Source: Elmis aenea (Eukaryota; Arthropoda; Insecta; Coleoptera; Elmidae). From it: a DNA stretch of 64,000 nucleotides. Shown here piece by piece: positions 23,765 to 37,600 of this stretch. The stretch is from the NCBI GenBank assembly GCA_947652605.1, contig OX393582.1:11246544-11310543 (forward strand), read 5' to 3'. The notes under the pieces were generated by a model. It was not told the DNA's origin, did no database searches, and saw nothing but the letters and a program-made list of their open reading frames with translations. Position 1 is the stretch's first letter. Each line of letters starts with the position of its first letter. Made by a program: the position numbers and the translations under genes.

Positions 23765-25270
23765 GGGTCGTATGCATAAAAGCAAGTAAAAGCTTTTACT
23801 AGTGATTTTATGCATAAAAAGTTTAAGCATTTACTAGGAGTAGTATTTACTTAATTTTCAGTAAATACTTAAAAACCGTATGCATAACATGGAGTATTCA
23901 CTTAAAACTTTAAGTAAATACTAGTTCAATCTCAAGTCTGCCTCTCACCGTACTTATTTTCGCATCAGTCTTAATCATGGCGTCGTTCATGAGAGGTAAA
24001 GCTCCTAAAATCAATAAAAATCGACGAAATCACGATTCTCTACAATATCGTGCACTATTTAGGTTCGAAGAACGTCATGTCGAGTACCTGGCAGAAACAT
24101 TCTTGGGCAACGTGGACGAAACAAGAGGTGGTGCTCTTTCACGGAAGGAAAAAGTTGAGATATTTTTAATATACGTAGGTGATCCCGGATTTCAGATAGG
24201 CGTTGGTGAGGATGTAGGTGTTAATCAAAGTACAGTTAGCCGAACTGTAACAGAAGTTGCGTGCAAAATCTATACCAAACGCCAAGGCTGTATCAAATTT
24301 CCAAAAAATATGGGTGAAGTAGATAAAGCAAAAAGAAATTGTCAGATAAAATTTAATTTTCCGTGTTGTATAGGAGCTTTAGACACTGTACACACGTCGA
24401 AATACTCAGACCACCAGAGCACGCCGACAAATATATCAATAGAAAATCCAAGTCTTCTATTAACGTTCAAGTTACCTGTGATAGCAACGAATTATTTACG
24501 AGTGTTGATGCTACCAATCCAGGCTATACAAATGACAGTCAGGTGTTACGAAAATCTGGATTAGTTGAAAAGATTGCCTGTTATAACAGAAATGCAGTCA
24601 TAATTGCCGACGCGGGATATGGGATCGCTCCGTGGATTATGACACCATACAGGAATCCTGATAATGATGTCCAAAAGCATTGCAACAAAGTACATGCAAA
24701 AAACAGAGTTATTATTGAAAGACTCTTTGGATAAGTTAAGCGACGGTTTCCACTCTTAAATTCGGCTTGACTTTGCTACAATTCCGTCAGTTATCGTAAG
24801 TTGTTTTGTACTCCACAACGTAGCAAAGCACCTACCTAGGTTATAACACATTCTGTGAGGAAGATGAAGTTAACTATAATCTTAGTGTCGAAGAGGAGGA
24901 AGGCCAAGAAGACGTTGAAAATAACATCAGGCGAGCTGGCATAAGGAAAAAAATTGATCTAAAAGTTTATAATACTCCTAGTAAATTCTAAAAAGACACC
25001 ATTTATTGTTTAGAAACTAAAATTATAAAAAAAAATTAATAACAATGAAATTATGATTTTAATATGGACTGATACGAACGTTATTCTTTACTTGTGATTA
25101 ACCATGACAATATTTTTATCATTAAGTAAAAGCTAGTAGTATTTACTTAAGATTTTCCAGCATTTGCTACCTAGTACTAGTAAAAGATTATGTATATGAT
25201 ATCTAGCATTTACTTTTACTTATACTTAATACTTATGATAAGTATTTACTTATTTTTATGCATACGGCCC
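23765..25270 (+). mobile_element. PIF/Harbinger transposon, nearly full length
   Basis: Terminal repeats GGGTCGTATGCATAAAA and TTTTATGCATACGGCCC are bordered by AAT on both sides (23762-23764, 25271-25273), a 3-bp duplication as expected for Harbinger. Subterminal regions at both ends repeat AGTATTTACT/AGTAAATACT many times. It encodes one recognisable transposase frame (next entry). The accessory Myb-like gene of autonomous Harbingers was not found. Confidence 0.88.
23977..24840 (+). pseudogene. HARBI1-like Harbinger transposase, frameshifted
   Basis: It starts MASFMRGKAPK at 23977. The DNA-binding part reads VGEDVGVNQSTVSRTVTEVA (helix-turn-helix), followed by IKFPKN and FPCCIGALD, which is the first catalytic aspartate block (usually IGxIDCTH). 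A frameshift near 24390 moves into the second frame with CTHVEI, NVQVTCDS, the block DATNPGYTNDSQV, IADAGYGIAPWIMTP and RVIIERLFG. A stop at 24732-24734 interrupts the end, and remnants continue to LHNVAKHL (about 24810-24835). At least two lesions make it inactive, but decay is recent. Confidence 0.88.
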
Positions 25271-25594
25271 AATGTGTTTCATTGAACATTAAAAAAAAAA
25301 CTGCGAAAAATTATTTCGTGAATCAAAATCCTGTCAACGTATACAATTATAATAATTAATGATATTACTACATCATTATGACAGCATCAAAAACGAATTG
25401 TTCCTGAATATTACGACAGAACTTATGCACATAAATGAATGACCTGTAAAATACCCTCATAATGTAACATTTTAAAGTTTTTTTATATTGCGATTATAAT
25501 GTCTTAAGCTGTAATTTAAAAATAAATTTTTGTACATATAGTAATAACTTTACTATCTCAAAATAACTTCCTTCTGCCTACTATTTCTTTCTCT

Positions 25595-25606
25595 GATATA
25601 ATATAT
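25595..25606 (+). promoter_or_regulatory. Possible TATA box of the M13 peptidase
   Basis: TATAATATAT lies about 40 bp before the predicted start codon. A pyrimidine-rich initiator-like CTCCAGTTATT follows near 25626-25638. Position is plausible, but AT-rich DNA makes chance matches common. Confidence 0.35.
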
Positions 25607-25641
25607 CGTACTAAGGTTAACAAACTCTCCAGTTATTAACA

Positions 25642-28600
25642 ATGATTTATCCAGTGCTAATGTAAGTAAAAACTGTTCTCGTTTCTGTGTCAATATTTTT
25701 TGGCGTTGCAGGTTATTATGCTTAGGTGTCGGTGATACAAAATATGTGCCATTTTTCTTGAAATCACATGTTTGCCTTGATGAACCATGTCAACGTATTG
25801 GTATGTGGGTCTTAATATTTTTATTTTTAAGTTATTACATTTTTGCATCACCAATTATTTTTCTTTTATTACATATACAGGGTGGCCTATTTTTGATGCC
25901 CATACAGGGTATCTCGGTTATTATCAGAGATAGAAAAAAAATTACGTAGTCTTGATTTTTTTTCGTAAGGAATTTATTACCGTAAACAGATTTTTGATGT
26001 CTTTTTTAATTTTCGAAATATAGCCAAAAACCGATTTTTGCCAAGTTTATTTTTTGTTTACTAATTTTGTTTGAAAATCGCATAGTTTCGAAACAAATTC
26101 ATGTATTTTGTTTGAATAAATATAATTTGGTGTTATATTTTTACTAAGTATTTAAAAAAAAAAGTAATAATTTTCCAAAAATTCTAGAAAAGCAACTCTT
26201 TCTCCCGCGTGCCAAAAAAATTCTACGTGCCAACTGTGGCACGCATGCCAAATAACAATCGGTATTTAAAAAAACACATTATTTGCTAGGGACTCAGTTT
26301 CTGGTATCATTAAACAACTCAATAAAACCATGCGATGATTTTTACCAATTCTCATGTGGAGGATGGATATCGTCAACTCGACAGCCCCCGTCGGAACCGA
26401 TTTGGAACCATTGGCAATCCATAAGTCAAAAAATCCAAATACGACTGCAAACAATTTTAGAAACCAAAATGGCAGCCGATAATTATTTCACTAAAGCTCA
26501 ACGAATGTATAAGTCTTGTGTGGAAATTGAAAATGCTGAGAACAAATATTTACACGACTTGAGATATGTCGTGACATCTCTTAGTGACTTGTCTCTTGAA
26601 AATGGAATAATAAATAAACAAAACAGTTACAACTGGGCGTTTCGAGTGGCAGATGTTACTAGATTGATTGGTATCTATCCAATTATTAAAATGTACGTGT
26701 CCATTGATTTAAAAAATACGTCTCGTCATATTGTCTATGTGAGTATTAGGTAAAAATAGGTTTCTCAGTATTAGATGTAACGTTTAGCAAGTAAAATTAC
26801 TTTTTTATTAGTGTTTTCCACTTTATTCAGGCAGTAGCGTACGCAAGGGGGGATTAGGGGGATAAATCACCCCAAAAGTTTGAAAAGAACTAAAATTATA
26901 ATTACCGCATTTCAAAATTGCGCGACAAACTGCTTTTCCATACATATAAAATATAGTAGTATTATGTTTGTATATTTTACTATGCTATTTTTGGGTACGT
27001 TTGACCTTCAAAAAAAAATTCCTATGGAGCTGTTAACTGGGAAGCTGCTGCCCCCCTGAATAATATAAATATAAATAATTTTTCACCATATACCTATACC
27101 CTTGTTATGCTATGCCATACTTAAATAAACAATACAATTTTGCGGCAATAATTATATATATATATATTTTTCAAAAGCAGATCTCGAATACAAATTTTAC
27201 ATAAAAAGTGATCCTTGATCACAAAAGGTTGGAGACTACTGCTCTAATCTGACACTCCTGCTGATCTAAACACAGTGCCTATAGCAGTGTGTTATAGCAA
27301 TGACAAAAAGTTGATCTAATAGTAGAGACGTTCGAATATAATAATGTTATCCTGTTTAATTTTTTTTTTAACTACTTATAAAAGGCTTATAATAAACTGC
27401 TTGAAGTCACTTTTTGATTTCAACGATCAGTAGTAAAAGTTTATATTGTGAACCACCAACTCAAAAATTAGATCAATGCAGATTAAAATCGTGTTGCAAA
27501 ATTAATGTTGTGTTTTAAATACTGTTCGTTATTTTATATTGTTATAGATAGAGCAAGGAGAATTCCAGCTACCACGATCGATATTAGTTAACGCAAAACA
27601 AAACTTAGAATTCATAAAAGCTTACGAAATATGGATAGTAGAAAGTATGCAGCATTTATTTCCCAACATGTCCCAAACAGTTCACAAAAAGCAAGCCAGA
27701 GATATAATTAATTTTGAAATAAAAATAGCAAAATTAAGTTCTGTTAAAACTGCCAACCAAAGACTGACGATCCAGAAATTAAATGAGAAAATACCTTTGC
27801 AATGGTTAGAAGTTTTTGGGAGACTTTTTACCGAAACTAATGTTAAAATAAAAGGAAACGAAGAAATTGTTGTGAAAAACTATGGATACCTTAAAAATGT
27901 TGCAAGATTAATTGCAAAACTGAATCCACATACTATAGGTAAGCATTATATTGTAAGGTGTGGGGCAATCATTTATTTACACAACAAATTGGTATTCTGA
28001 AACATTTATTTGTATTTTTTTGTACTTGTTAAGTTACTTGTTTACTGCATTTTACTGACTAACTGAATCCCTCTGATTGTTGCGGGAGGTTTACTTCCGG
28101 GTTTTTCTTTATCTATATGTTCGGAGTTTTGTTGGTGCCACTGGCAGTTTCGTCAACTGGTCTTCCTAGAATGCTGCACTGCCCTTCTGGAACGTTACTC
28201 ATCGTCGCATTTGAGTTATTGTTTTCTTTCGGAAAACTAATCCACCTGAGAGACAAATTAATCTTAACTTGATTATAGCTGACCTGCTGGCGCAAATTAT
28301 ATTAAATATTTTGGACAAGTTTTTAAAAAAGTTAAAATTATGGTTTGTGACAGTTTAGTACACGTATTAAACAAACTTGCGTTTTTTATTGCAGAAAACT
28401 ACATTTCATGGAGCTTGATAAAAGATCTTGCCAGAGAAACGACCCGTCACATGAGGAACTTGAATTTTATTATGGATAAAACCATTTTGGGTGTTAAATC
28501 AGACATTTCTCGCGTCATTGAATGTATCAATCAGATTAACACTTACATGGGTTATGCTCTAATTCCTAAATATGTACAAGAACATTTACCTAAAGACACT

Positions 28601-31600
28601 CTACCACAAGTTGAAGAAATGATAGAAAATATTAAAGCTGAGTTCATTAAAATAATTCATACCAACGAATGGTTGGATCATCATGTTAAAAAATTAGCAA
28701 TGGAAAAAATCTTTGCTTTGAAACACTTAACAGGGTATCCACATTGGATTAATAATGAAACTTTATTGGAAAATTACTATGCAGAGGTAAATGGCTCATT
28801 ACTTTCTAAAAAGTTTTTATTTCATTTTTGCCCCTAACGAATTATTAAACATACATTACAATCAAGGTTCTTATCTTCTTTTTTTTTCTAAATCAATTAA
28901 CAAAAACAATTTCAAGAACACCTGTATATTTGATTTAGCTTATAATCGTTCGTTTATTTATACCAAAACATTTTTTCAGTAATTTTTTTTTCGCTTTTTT
29001 TCCCTACTACTTTAATTATTTTTTAAGGAAAATCAATTTTTTTTAACAACACAGTTGTTGATTTTAGGTAAAAATTACCCAAAATCATTTTATTAATAAC
29101 ATAAATGTAAAAAGTTTCGCCATCAAACAAGAATTAATGAAACTCCATAAACCTGTTGACAGTATTGAGTAAGTTGTACTTTTTAAAGTATGTGGATATT
29201 ACAGGTCATAAATTAAATAATTTAAAATATCTCTGTTTTATTAATAGGTGGCCAACAAGTCCTTTGGAAGTTAATGCATATTATAGTGTTTTACAAAATA
29301 CTATTCGTAAGTAAAATTTGTAATCAATACATTTTGCTAATTAAGTATTATAAAATGATTTAAAATGATTTAATTAATATTATTCACATCTTTTCATCAT
29401 CTAAGTTACTTCTTTAACAGTAAAAATGAAAAGAATACGCTTTTGGTAGTAGTATTCCAAATTATGAATTTAAATACTCCTAATTTATTATTCCGTGCCA
29501 AATTATTCAATTAATGAACCACTGTACCATAGAACCTGTTAATTCAAACTTTATAGCTACACTCTTAATTTTTACATTTTTAATACTTTCAAAACGAACC
29601 AGAGTGAATCTGGCGGCCACTTCCAGCGGCCACTTGAGTAGCGTAGCGTCAGCCTTAGAATTGACTACGCGCGCGGCGCGCCTAGTTCTATACTCTTCCC
29701 ACCTACTAGGGAGCAATAGCTCCGTCATTCTCGATTCGAAGCGGTCTACGCGCTGTTGTTATAATTTATATAAATAACATTCATAACTTTGCCTTGTATG
29801 CTTGTATAAACAAAATTGTTTCAGAAATAGCATCCTTTTGCTTATATACATCTACCATACAAATTACAAAGTTGCTAATAGACCGGTAGCGAAGTTATAC
29901 AATTAAAACCGCCCACGCTATGATCATTATTTATTTAAAAAAAATCATAATTTTGTCTGGTATGCTTGTATAAACAAAATTGTTTCAGAAATAGCATCCT
30001 TATGGTTTTATCCATCTACCATACAAATTACAAAGTTGCTAATAGACCGGTAACGAAGTTATATAATTAAAACCGCCCACGCTATAATCATTATTTATTT
30101 TTAAAAAATCATAATTTTGTCTGGTATGCTTGTATAAACAAAATTGTTTCAGAAATAGCATCCTTATGTTTATACACGTCTACCATACAAATTACAAAGT
30201 TGCTAATAGACCGGTAGCGAAGTTATACAATTAAAATGTATAATGTATAATGTGTAATGTGTAATGTATAATAATATACAACTTTTGAAATGTATAAGTA
30301 AGTATAGTCTATTTCAAGATATTTTAACCTGCCAATAACAGCATTTTAAAATAAGTAATGATAATAGCGTGGTCGGTTTTAATTGTATAACTTCGCTACC
30401 GGTCTATTAGCAACTTTGTAATTTGTATGGTAGATGGATAAAAGCATAAGGATGCTATTTCTGAAACAATTGTATTTATACAAGCATACAAGTCAAAGTT
30501 ATGATTTTTTTAAAATAAGTACCTTATGATAATAGCGTGGGCGGTTTTAATTGTATAACTTCGCTACCGGTCTATTAGCAACTTTGTAATTTGTATGGTA
30601 GATGTATATAAGCATAAGGATGCTATTTCTGAAACAATTTTGTTTATACAAGCATACCAGACAAAGTTATGATTTTTTTTAAATAAATAATGATCATAGC
30701 GTGGGCGGTTTTAATTGTATAACTTCGCTACCGGTCTACTAGCAACTTTGTAATTTGTATGGTAGATGTATATAAGCATAAGGATGCTATTTCTGAAACA
30801 ATTTTGTTTATACAAGCATACAAGGCAAAATTATGAATGTTATTTATATAAATTATAACAACAGCGCGTAGACCGCTTCGAATCGAGAATGACGGAGCTT
30901 TCGCTCCCTAGTAGGTGGGAAGAGTATAGAACTAGGCGCGCCGCGCGCGTAGTCAATTCTAAGGCTGACGCTACGCTACTCAAGCCGCTGGAAGTGGCCG
31001 CCAGCTTCACTCTGGTCAAAACGAACCATTATTGTAAGAGAAAATTCTGCTTTCTTACTTTGTCATAAAAAGTCCTAAAATGTATTTTAATCCAATCAAC
31101 CGCTTTTAAATAAATATTTTATGTTTGCAAGCCTTTTAAGGAAGATATACCACAACAACTTTTGACGACGTTAGTCCTTACATTAGGTTTGTTCCAACAG
31201 ATCAAAATTTACTAGTTCATTGACTAATACATGAATTGGTTTATGCACATGCGTCAACTATGGACTAATAAATGTATTTTTCTACGACCACTAATGTAAA
31301 TGACTCTTACCGTACAGTCTGCATGCGTAAAGAAATGATCAAAGTAGACTCACGTCAAAATTGACAAGACAAAGTAATTATATGTGTATATTACCCAAAA
31401 AGCCCATAAAATCGAAGGTATTATGTGATCGTAGAAAAGTATGATACAAAACACGAGTTGTAAAGCAATTACACACTCGTAGAAATACGCACTCGCCGCT
31501 ACTAGGTTCCGTGCGCAACTTACACACTTGTGCGTAGAATGCTTTTTACAACTCTTGTTATGTAATCCTACTATAGTGGCTGCTGGAACGCTTGAACGAC

Positions 31601-34600
31601 ATCCCTGACTGTAAATGACATTTGTACGTATTGGTTCATAGAAATTTGCGCACCGCAAGCGTCAACATCTTAAGAAACCAGTACGACCTAGGGTTGAGAG
31701 GGCGATGCATAGCTAGCAGAGGCCACGTTAGTTGTAAACAGCGCATGCGTGTAATAATCCCAGCGTAATTCTTACCTTAATCCATGTACGGTTTTGACCG
31801 TATGCAAACTAGTCCAAAATTAGTCAGAATACTGCAGGAACCGTCCGATGAACTATCAGAAACGCTGCTGGAACGCGATATCGAAACTGCGCAGAATCCT
31901 GAGTTCATGGAATAGTAAATAGCGCTACTGGAACAAACCTATTATGAAAATAATAAACAAATATTGACTCTTCCTTATAGTTTTTATTTTTTTTGCTACT
32001 TTTATTCATTCAAGATTTTTCTAACATGCTTAAACATATTTGTTTCCTATTTCCAGTTTGATTTTTGTTGTTGATTTCGCAGTAATACCGTTGGGAATGT
32101 TGGAGGCACCGTTTTTTCAACCAGACGGTCTGACGTAAGTGATTTTTATCTGTTTTAAATCAATAGCATGTATTAAAAATGTAAGTCTTAAAAAGACTAG
32201 TATTGGTTTTCTTCTGTTATTTTTTTGCCTCAGGAGTCCACACTTAAATTAGGCTGGGCTAAGGAAAAACTGTAAAAGAAATAGGGACGAAACACATTTA
32301 AATTAGGTTTAGAACACTATTTTGTCGAACTAAATTCACCCAGATCGCGTTGTTTGACTTGATATGCAAAAAATGACATAGTTAAATGACGTCACTGATT
32401 TTGACCAACTTTGAAATTCACCAATCAACCTTCCTGATCTTTCTGACTTATAAAAAATAGTACTGGTGCTGTTCTAATGACACTTAAATATTTTTATTTA
32501 ACAAAATACTGATTAAAGTAAAATAATATCTACAAAAATTAAAATAAAAGAACATTTAGGCCTAGCGCACATTGACACGCAGTTGACTGACGCAGGGCAG
32601 GTACAGTTTCTGTGATTCCATGTTTGGAGATAAGACACCGCGAATTGAGACGCAGAACAATGCAGCGCAGTACTGCGCCGTTTTCGCCTGCCCCACACTT
32701 GTGGATCTTACACAGAAACTGTGTCGTATCGCCACTCGCGCTCTTTTGAGTATTTGGATTTGATTGTGTCTTTTCTTTAAATGGAATCATTAGAAGTAAA
32801 ATTAATTGAATCGTTGTGTAACTACCCTGTGATTTACGACACCAGCCATTTACAACATATGAAAACGAAATTTAAACTGGTAATTTGGATAAAAATCACC
32901 AACCGTGTTAGTGTAAATTACACTCCCCTAAAAATTTTGAGCGAAGCAGCACCCTCAAATTTTTTTAATATTTAACAACTTTAAGATAGCAGCGGCAATT
33001 ATTTTTGAAGTTAGATAATAGTTTCGCAAACGCTTTGCACAAGTAAAACTTTTAAAATATTACACAGGGCATTTGCTACGCTTTGTCAAATTCAATGGAA
33101 ATAAAAAATGTGAACAATTTTTTTATTACAATAGTTTAGTTTTTTTTTATGTGTACTTTTGTACAGAATTAGATTGTACTTAGATAATTTAAAGTTAGTT
33201 TCTTACCTATATTTATTAATTTCCGGGCTATCGTGATTTATATGTTAATTGCAGGGGCAAATAGAATATTTCATAGTAGGGAGACAAAACTAGAGTATTT
33301 TTTGAACAATTAAAACACAACAAATAAAAAATTTCTTTAAATTTCTTTAAGAATATGCAAAAATATATAGATTACTGTGTTGAAAAAAATAACTTTCTAA
33401 TGTTTAAATATTAATTAATTTGACAATGCGTAAACTGCCGCGCAGAACTGCTGTCCAATGTACGCGGACAACTGTGCCACATTGTTTTCTGCCCTGCCTG
33501 GCCTGCTCTGCCCGTACTGCGCCTCGCAGTTCAATGTGCGCCTTAGCTTACAATTTGATTTTTCCCTTTAACCATTCTAGTCCCGCTTAGGGATATATGA
33601 AATAAAACTTTTTATTACTTGGTCAACGGACGGAAGACCGCCGACGCCAGCGAACTGACAAACTGTTTACTTCTTTTTGGGAGACGCAGTCTTCTTGGAG
33701 GACTTGGGTGCGGCTGCCTTCGCCTTCTTGGGCTTGAGTGCTTTGGGTTTTTTGGACGGGAATCAAAATTTCGAATGTAATGTTAAAACCAGTGTATGCA
33801 GCTTTTCTGCCTATAACATATTATTATTATTTATTTATTTAGTGATGAGTCTTTCTACTGTTAGGTGTAGGACTGTTAAGTTGTGTTGGGTTGACTTTTC
33901 TACATGTTTTTCTCTCTTGTACTAGCTTTTTTATGTCTTTCCATTTGATGTTTCTATCCGCTGCTGCTTTTTTAATTTCGCCTTGCCAGGTTTTTCTTGG
34001 CTACCTCTTTTGTTTTTTCCCTGTGATTTTGCTTCATAGGCTTTTCTGGTTAACCTTTCTTCTTTCATCCTATAAACTTGACACAACCATCATAGTTATC
34101 TTTCTTGTATTTTTGTTCCAACTGGTTCTATCTTTAATTGTTGTCTACATGTTTCATTTCTGATTCTATAATTTTTTGTTTTTTCTTAGAAATCTCATTT
34201 CTGCTGCATTCACTCGGCTACTATTTTTATTTGTGAGTGTCCACGTTTCACTTCCGTATAAAAATGCCGGTGTTACTACCTTTTTGACCACTTCCACTTT
34301 TGTTCGTTTTGGGACTTCTCTATTTCCAAAACTGTCTTCCCACATTTCCTGTCCTTTCGCTTATTTCCCTGTCCATTCCTCAATTTTTCTCTATGATCAC
34401 TTCTAAATATTTAAATCTTTCTACTTATATCAACCTAAGACCATTTAAAGTGATGTCATGAATTTTGTTCTCTGTTGTAACGATCATAGTTTTACTTTAA
34501 TCGGTAGAGTAAACCCGGGCAAAAGTCCGCACTTAACGTGCTCAACTCCCTAAGTAAGTAAGTTTTATGTTTAACGGGTCAACATTTTTTTTATGAACAC

Positions 34601-37600
34601 ATTAGACACTTCTCATTGCATCATAAAATGGGTTGCCACCAAAAGTAACGAATTCAAATAAAAATATTTTTTTTATGGTTTGATGTAGATTGGTACTTTT
34701 GCCCCACCCTATGGGGCAAAAGTCCAAATTGATGGGGCAAAAGTCCGTTCGCGCATTCGTCTAATTAAAATGTTTACATCTTTAACACATTTATATACGG
34801 TGTGTTATTTTATAAAATGAAAGTTAATTCTCTTCAAAAATACAAAATAAAAGTTCAGTCCTGTAACAAAATTTAAAAAAATATCACATTTAAAAGAACA
34901 CAAAAAATATTTGACGAATTCAACAAAAATCACAGGCGAACTCGCCAGTTTCAAAATTTTAGCAACTTTCGTGCCACTAGTTGTGGCATTTACTGCACAA
35001 TCTAGTCCTCGACTGGTGGATCTTCATATATTTCTTACCAACCTGGGCAAACAATTTCGTTTTCCCCTTCTCTGACATGGCTGTTCGTTAAATTATCGTA
35101 GAATCTTTCTATTTGGGCTTTATTGAAACCTATAATCCTTCCGACGCTTGTCTTTTTGGGCGTTTGAAAGAAAATTTGTGTCGTCTCCCGCCATTTGTGA
35201 CTCCTTATTAAAATCGTTTACGATGTTATTTTGCGAAGCAAAGTCAAAAGCCAACCGCCGAATTTTTTTTCCTAGTAATTCCGTAGAACCTTACGTCCAT
35301 CTATCTATCTACAGTGATCAGCCAAACTTGCTTCGTGATCAGACGTAAATGTGGATTTGAATCTTTCCAAATTAAATAGACGGGGCAAAAGCCCGTGTGC
35401 GGCCTTTGACCCCAGTCAAGACTGCGGCTTTTTGCCCCCATGCGTGCTAATTACGATAGAAGCAATATGACGGCATCTTTAGTTTAAGTTAGGAAACGTT
35501 TTTGGCGACATGAATGTGTAGCTAAAATGGAGGGTGTTTATATAAAAAAAGTTGCATGCCGGTTGTGAGAGACTTTTAAATATCACTGCCTAATAAAACA
35601 TCATCGAAAACTATAACAAGCCAAGCATTTTCACACTTAGCTCATTTAAGCAGCGGTTTAACTGCCGATCAAGCTAGAACTATATGTGTCCACCACAGAT
35701 ACTGTATCTCAACTACCTATAATAAAACCTATTCTCTCTTAACTCTCCAGTCCTTCCTATCCCTAATAGGACTTTTACCCCGGTGCGGACTTTTGCCCGG
35801 GTTTACTCTATTTATTTTCATCTTAATTTTTTCAACTACCTACTGCCTTAGAGTTTCTAGATTATGTTGCAGATTTTATTTTGTTTCCGCGACTAAGACC
35901 ATGTCGTCTACGACTATTAATTAGCTCAGTTATGTTTATTTTTTCCATTTTCCAGTTGCCTACGTGAAACGGTCAAATTTTTTGTTTCACTTCTTTAATT
36001 ACCCCATATATGACTACTGAGAATAATAATGGGCTGAGCACGCATCCTCGTTTTAAGCCCTCTTTTGTATCAAAATCTTCAGATTCTTCATTTTGGGTTC
36101 TACAATATTTACCGTTTTTTCATACATTGCTTTTATTATGTCTTGTTTCAATTTTTATTCCCTTCCTTTTTAGGCCCCTTCGTACGTCTTTCCTTTTGAT
36201 TTTATCGAATGCTTTTTTGAAGTCTATAAAATACAAATTTATTTTCTTGTTTTTCGTTAAGTTCTTTTCGATTGTTTGTCTAAATATACGAGTAAAGACT
36301 GGGTCTTGTGTACTCTTTCCTCTTCTGAAACAGAATTGGGATTTTTATAGTGTGTTTCCTATTTTTTTTTTTTATCTGCTTTCCATTACTCTTGCCTGTA
36401 TTTTTCTAGTACTCATTATTTAGTACATAATATTATGGTTGTTAAAATTCATAGGATCTAAGAACATTTGAAGAAATCAAAGTGGTAATCACCTTTAAAA
36501 TGCACTGTATATCAAGTTTGCAATTAATTTTTATGTACATTAAACGCATTTTAATAGTAAAACTAATTCGATATTTGTTTAAATACGTTCTATGCTTCAA
36601 GGTGTAATTCGTTAATAACTGGGTAATTGTTTGCATTCTTCTTTAGGGCAGTAAATTATGGTGCCTTAGGAAGTCTCATTGGACACGAAATATCACATGC
36701 CTTAGATACGACAGGTATATTGCATCTTCAATTCAATTTCAAATTCACTTAAACCGATGAAGTAAAATTTGTTTTATAAAGGCCGTCATGCAGATAAAAA
36801 CGGAAGAATAACACAGTGGTGGCCCAAAAAAGACGTAATTGGTTACGAAAAGAAAACGCATTGTTTTCAACGACAATACAGCAGTTATGGAATTGACGGA
36901 CTTGCAACATTAGGGGAAAATATTGCCGATAATGTTGGCTTGAAAATAAGTTACCAAGCTTTTGAGAATCTGCGAGAGGAATCCAAACCAAAAATTCTAG
37001 AAAAATTTAAACAGAAACAATTGTTTTTCATAAGTTTTGCTCAAGTAAGTGTTAATTAAAAGATACTGCGGGTAAATTGAATTAAATTCATTCCAATTTA
37101 ATTGAATATGACATGTGCATTAAATCAGATAATTAGATGTCTCACATTTTTAAATTGTTAAAAAAGACAAATATTTTTACTAAAATCTAGGATTGGTTTT
37201 ACAGGTAAGGCGATATTTTTAAACAAAACTACAGGTGACATCGCTATTTCCACTTTTAAAAAATGAACTTGTATAATTCTTTCCCTCTAGTCTTCAAGTG
37301 TTGCAATCAAGCAAAATGTAGTACCGTTAATGAAATGTTTTTCCAAGTTTTCACATAAAATTTTGTAGCAGCTTTCTAGTAAAAATAGTTATTAGTATTA
37401 ATGCATCCTTTTATTGATTTTGCTTTTACTCGAAAAATGTCTCCTGCATGTTGCAACATACAGTTTAGTTATGAAATTAAATACAATGACCTATAATGTT
37501 TCAGATGTGGTGCGAAATATCTTCCGAAAACAAATTCATTGATGAAGACGAGCATGCACCTGTAAAAACACGAGTTTTAGGGACGTTAAAAAATAGCAAC

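Noticed and set aside
23595..23789. Frame MKSCEAFFNLLQ as a secreted peptide
   Set aside because: Weak hydrophobic start, runs into the Harbinger left end, and has no promoter or poly(A) context.
29507..29777. Opposed 73- and 87-codon frames
   Set aside because: They lie in the GC-rich cap of the foldback element and recur at its other end; repeat-derived.
29786..30835. Regularly spaced repeats resembling a CRISPR array
   Set aside because: Units are 164 bp, directly adjacent without spacers and arranged as a palindrome in a eukaryotic intron.
33677..33925. Plus-strand frame starting MGDAVFLEDLG
   Set aside because: Antisense of the histone H1 tail; the lysine codons read backwards as Phe/Leu.
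33891..36423. Phe/Leu-rich, membrane-protein-like frames on the plus strand
   Set aside because: They are antisense to LINE A reverse transcriptase motifs on the minus strand. The same artefact occurs at 51200-51755 and 52714-53433.
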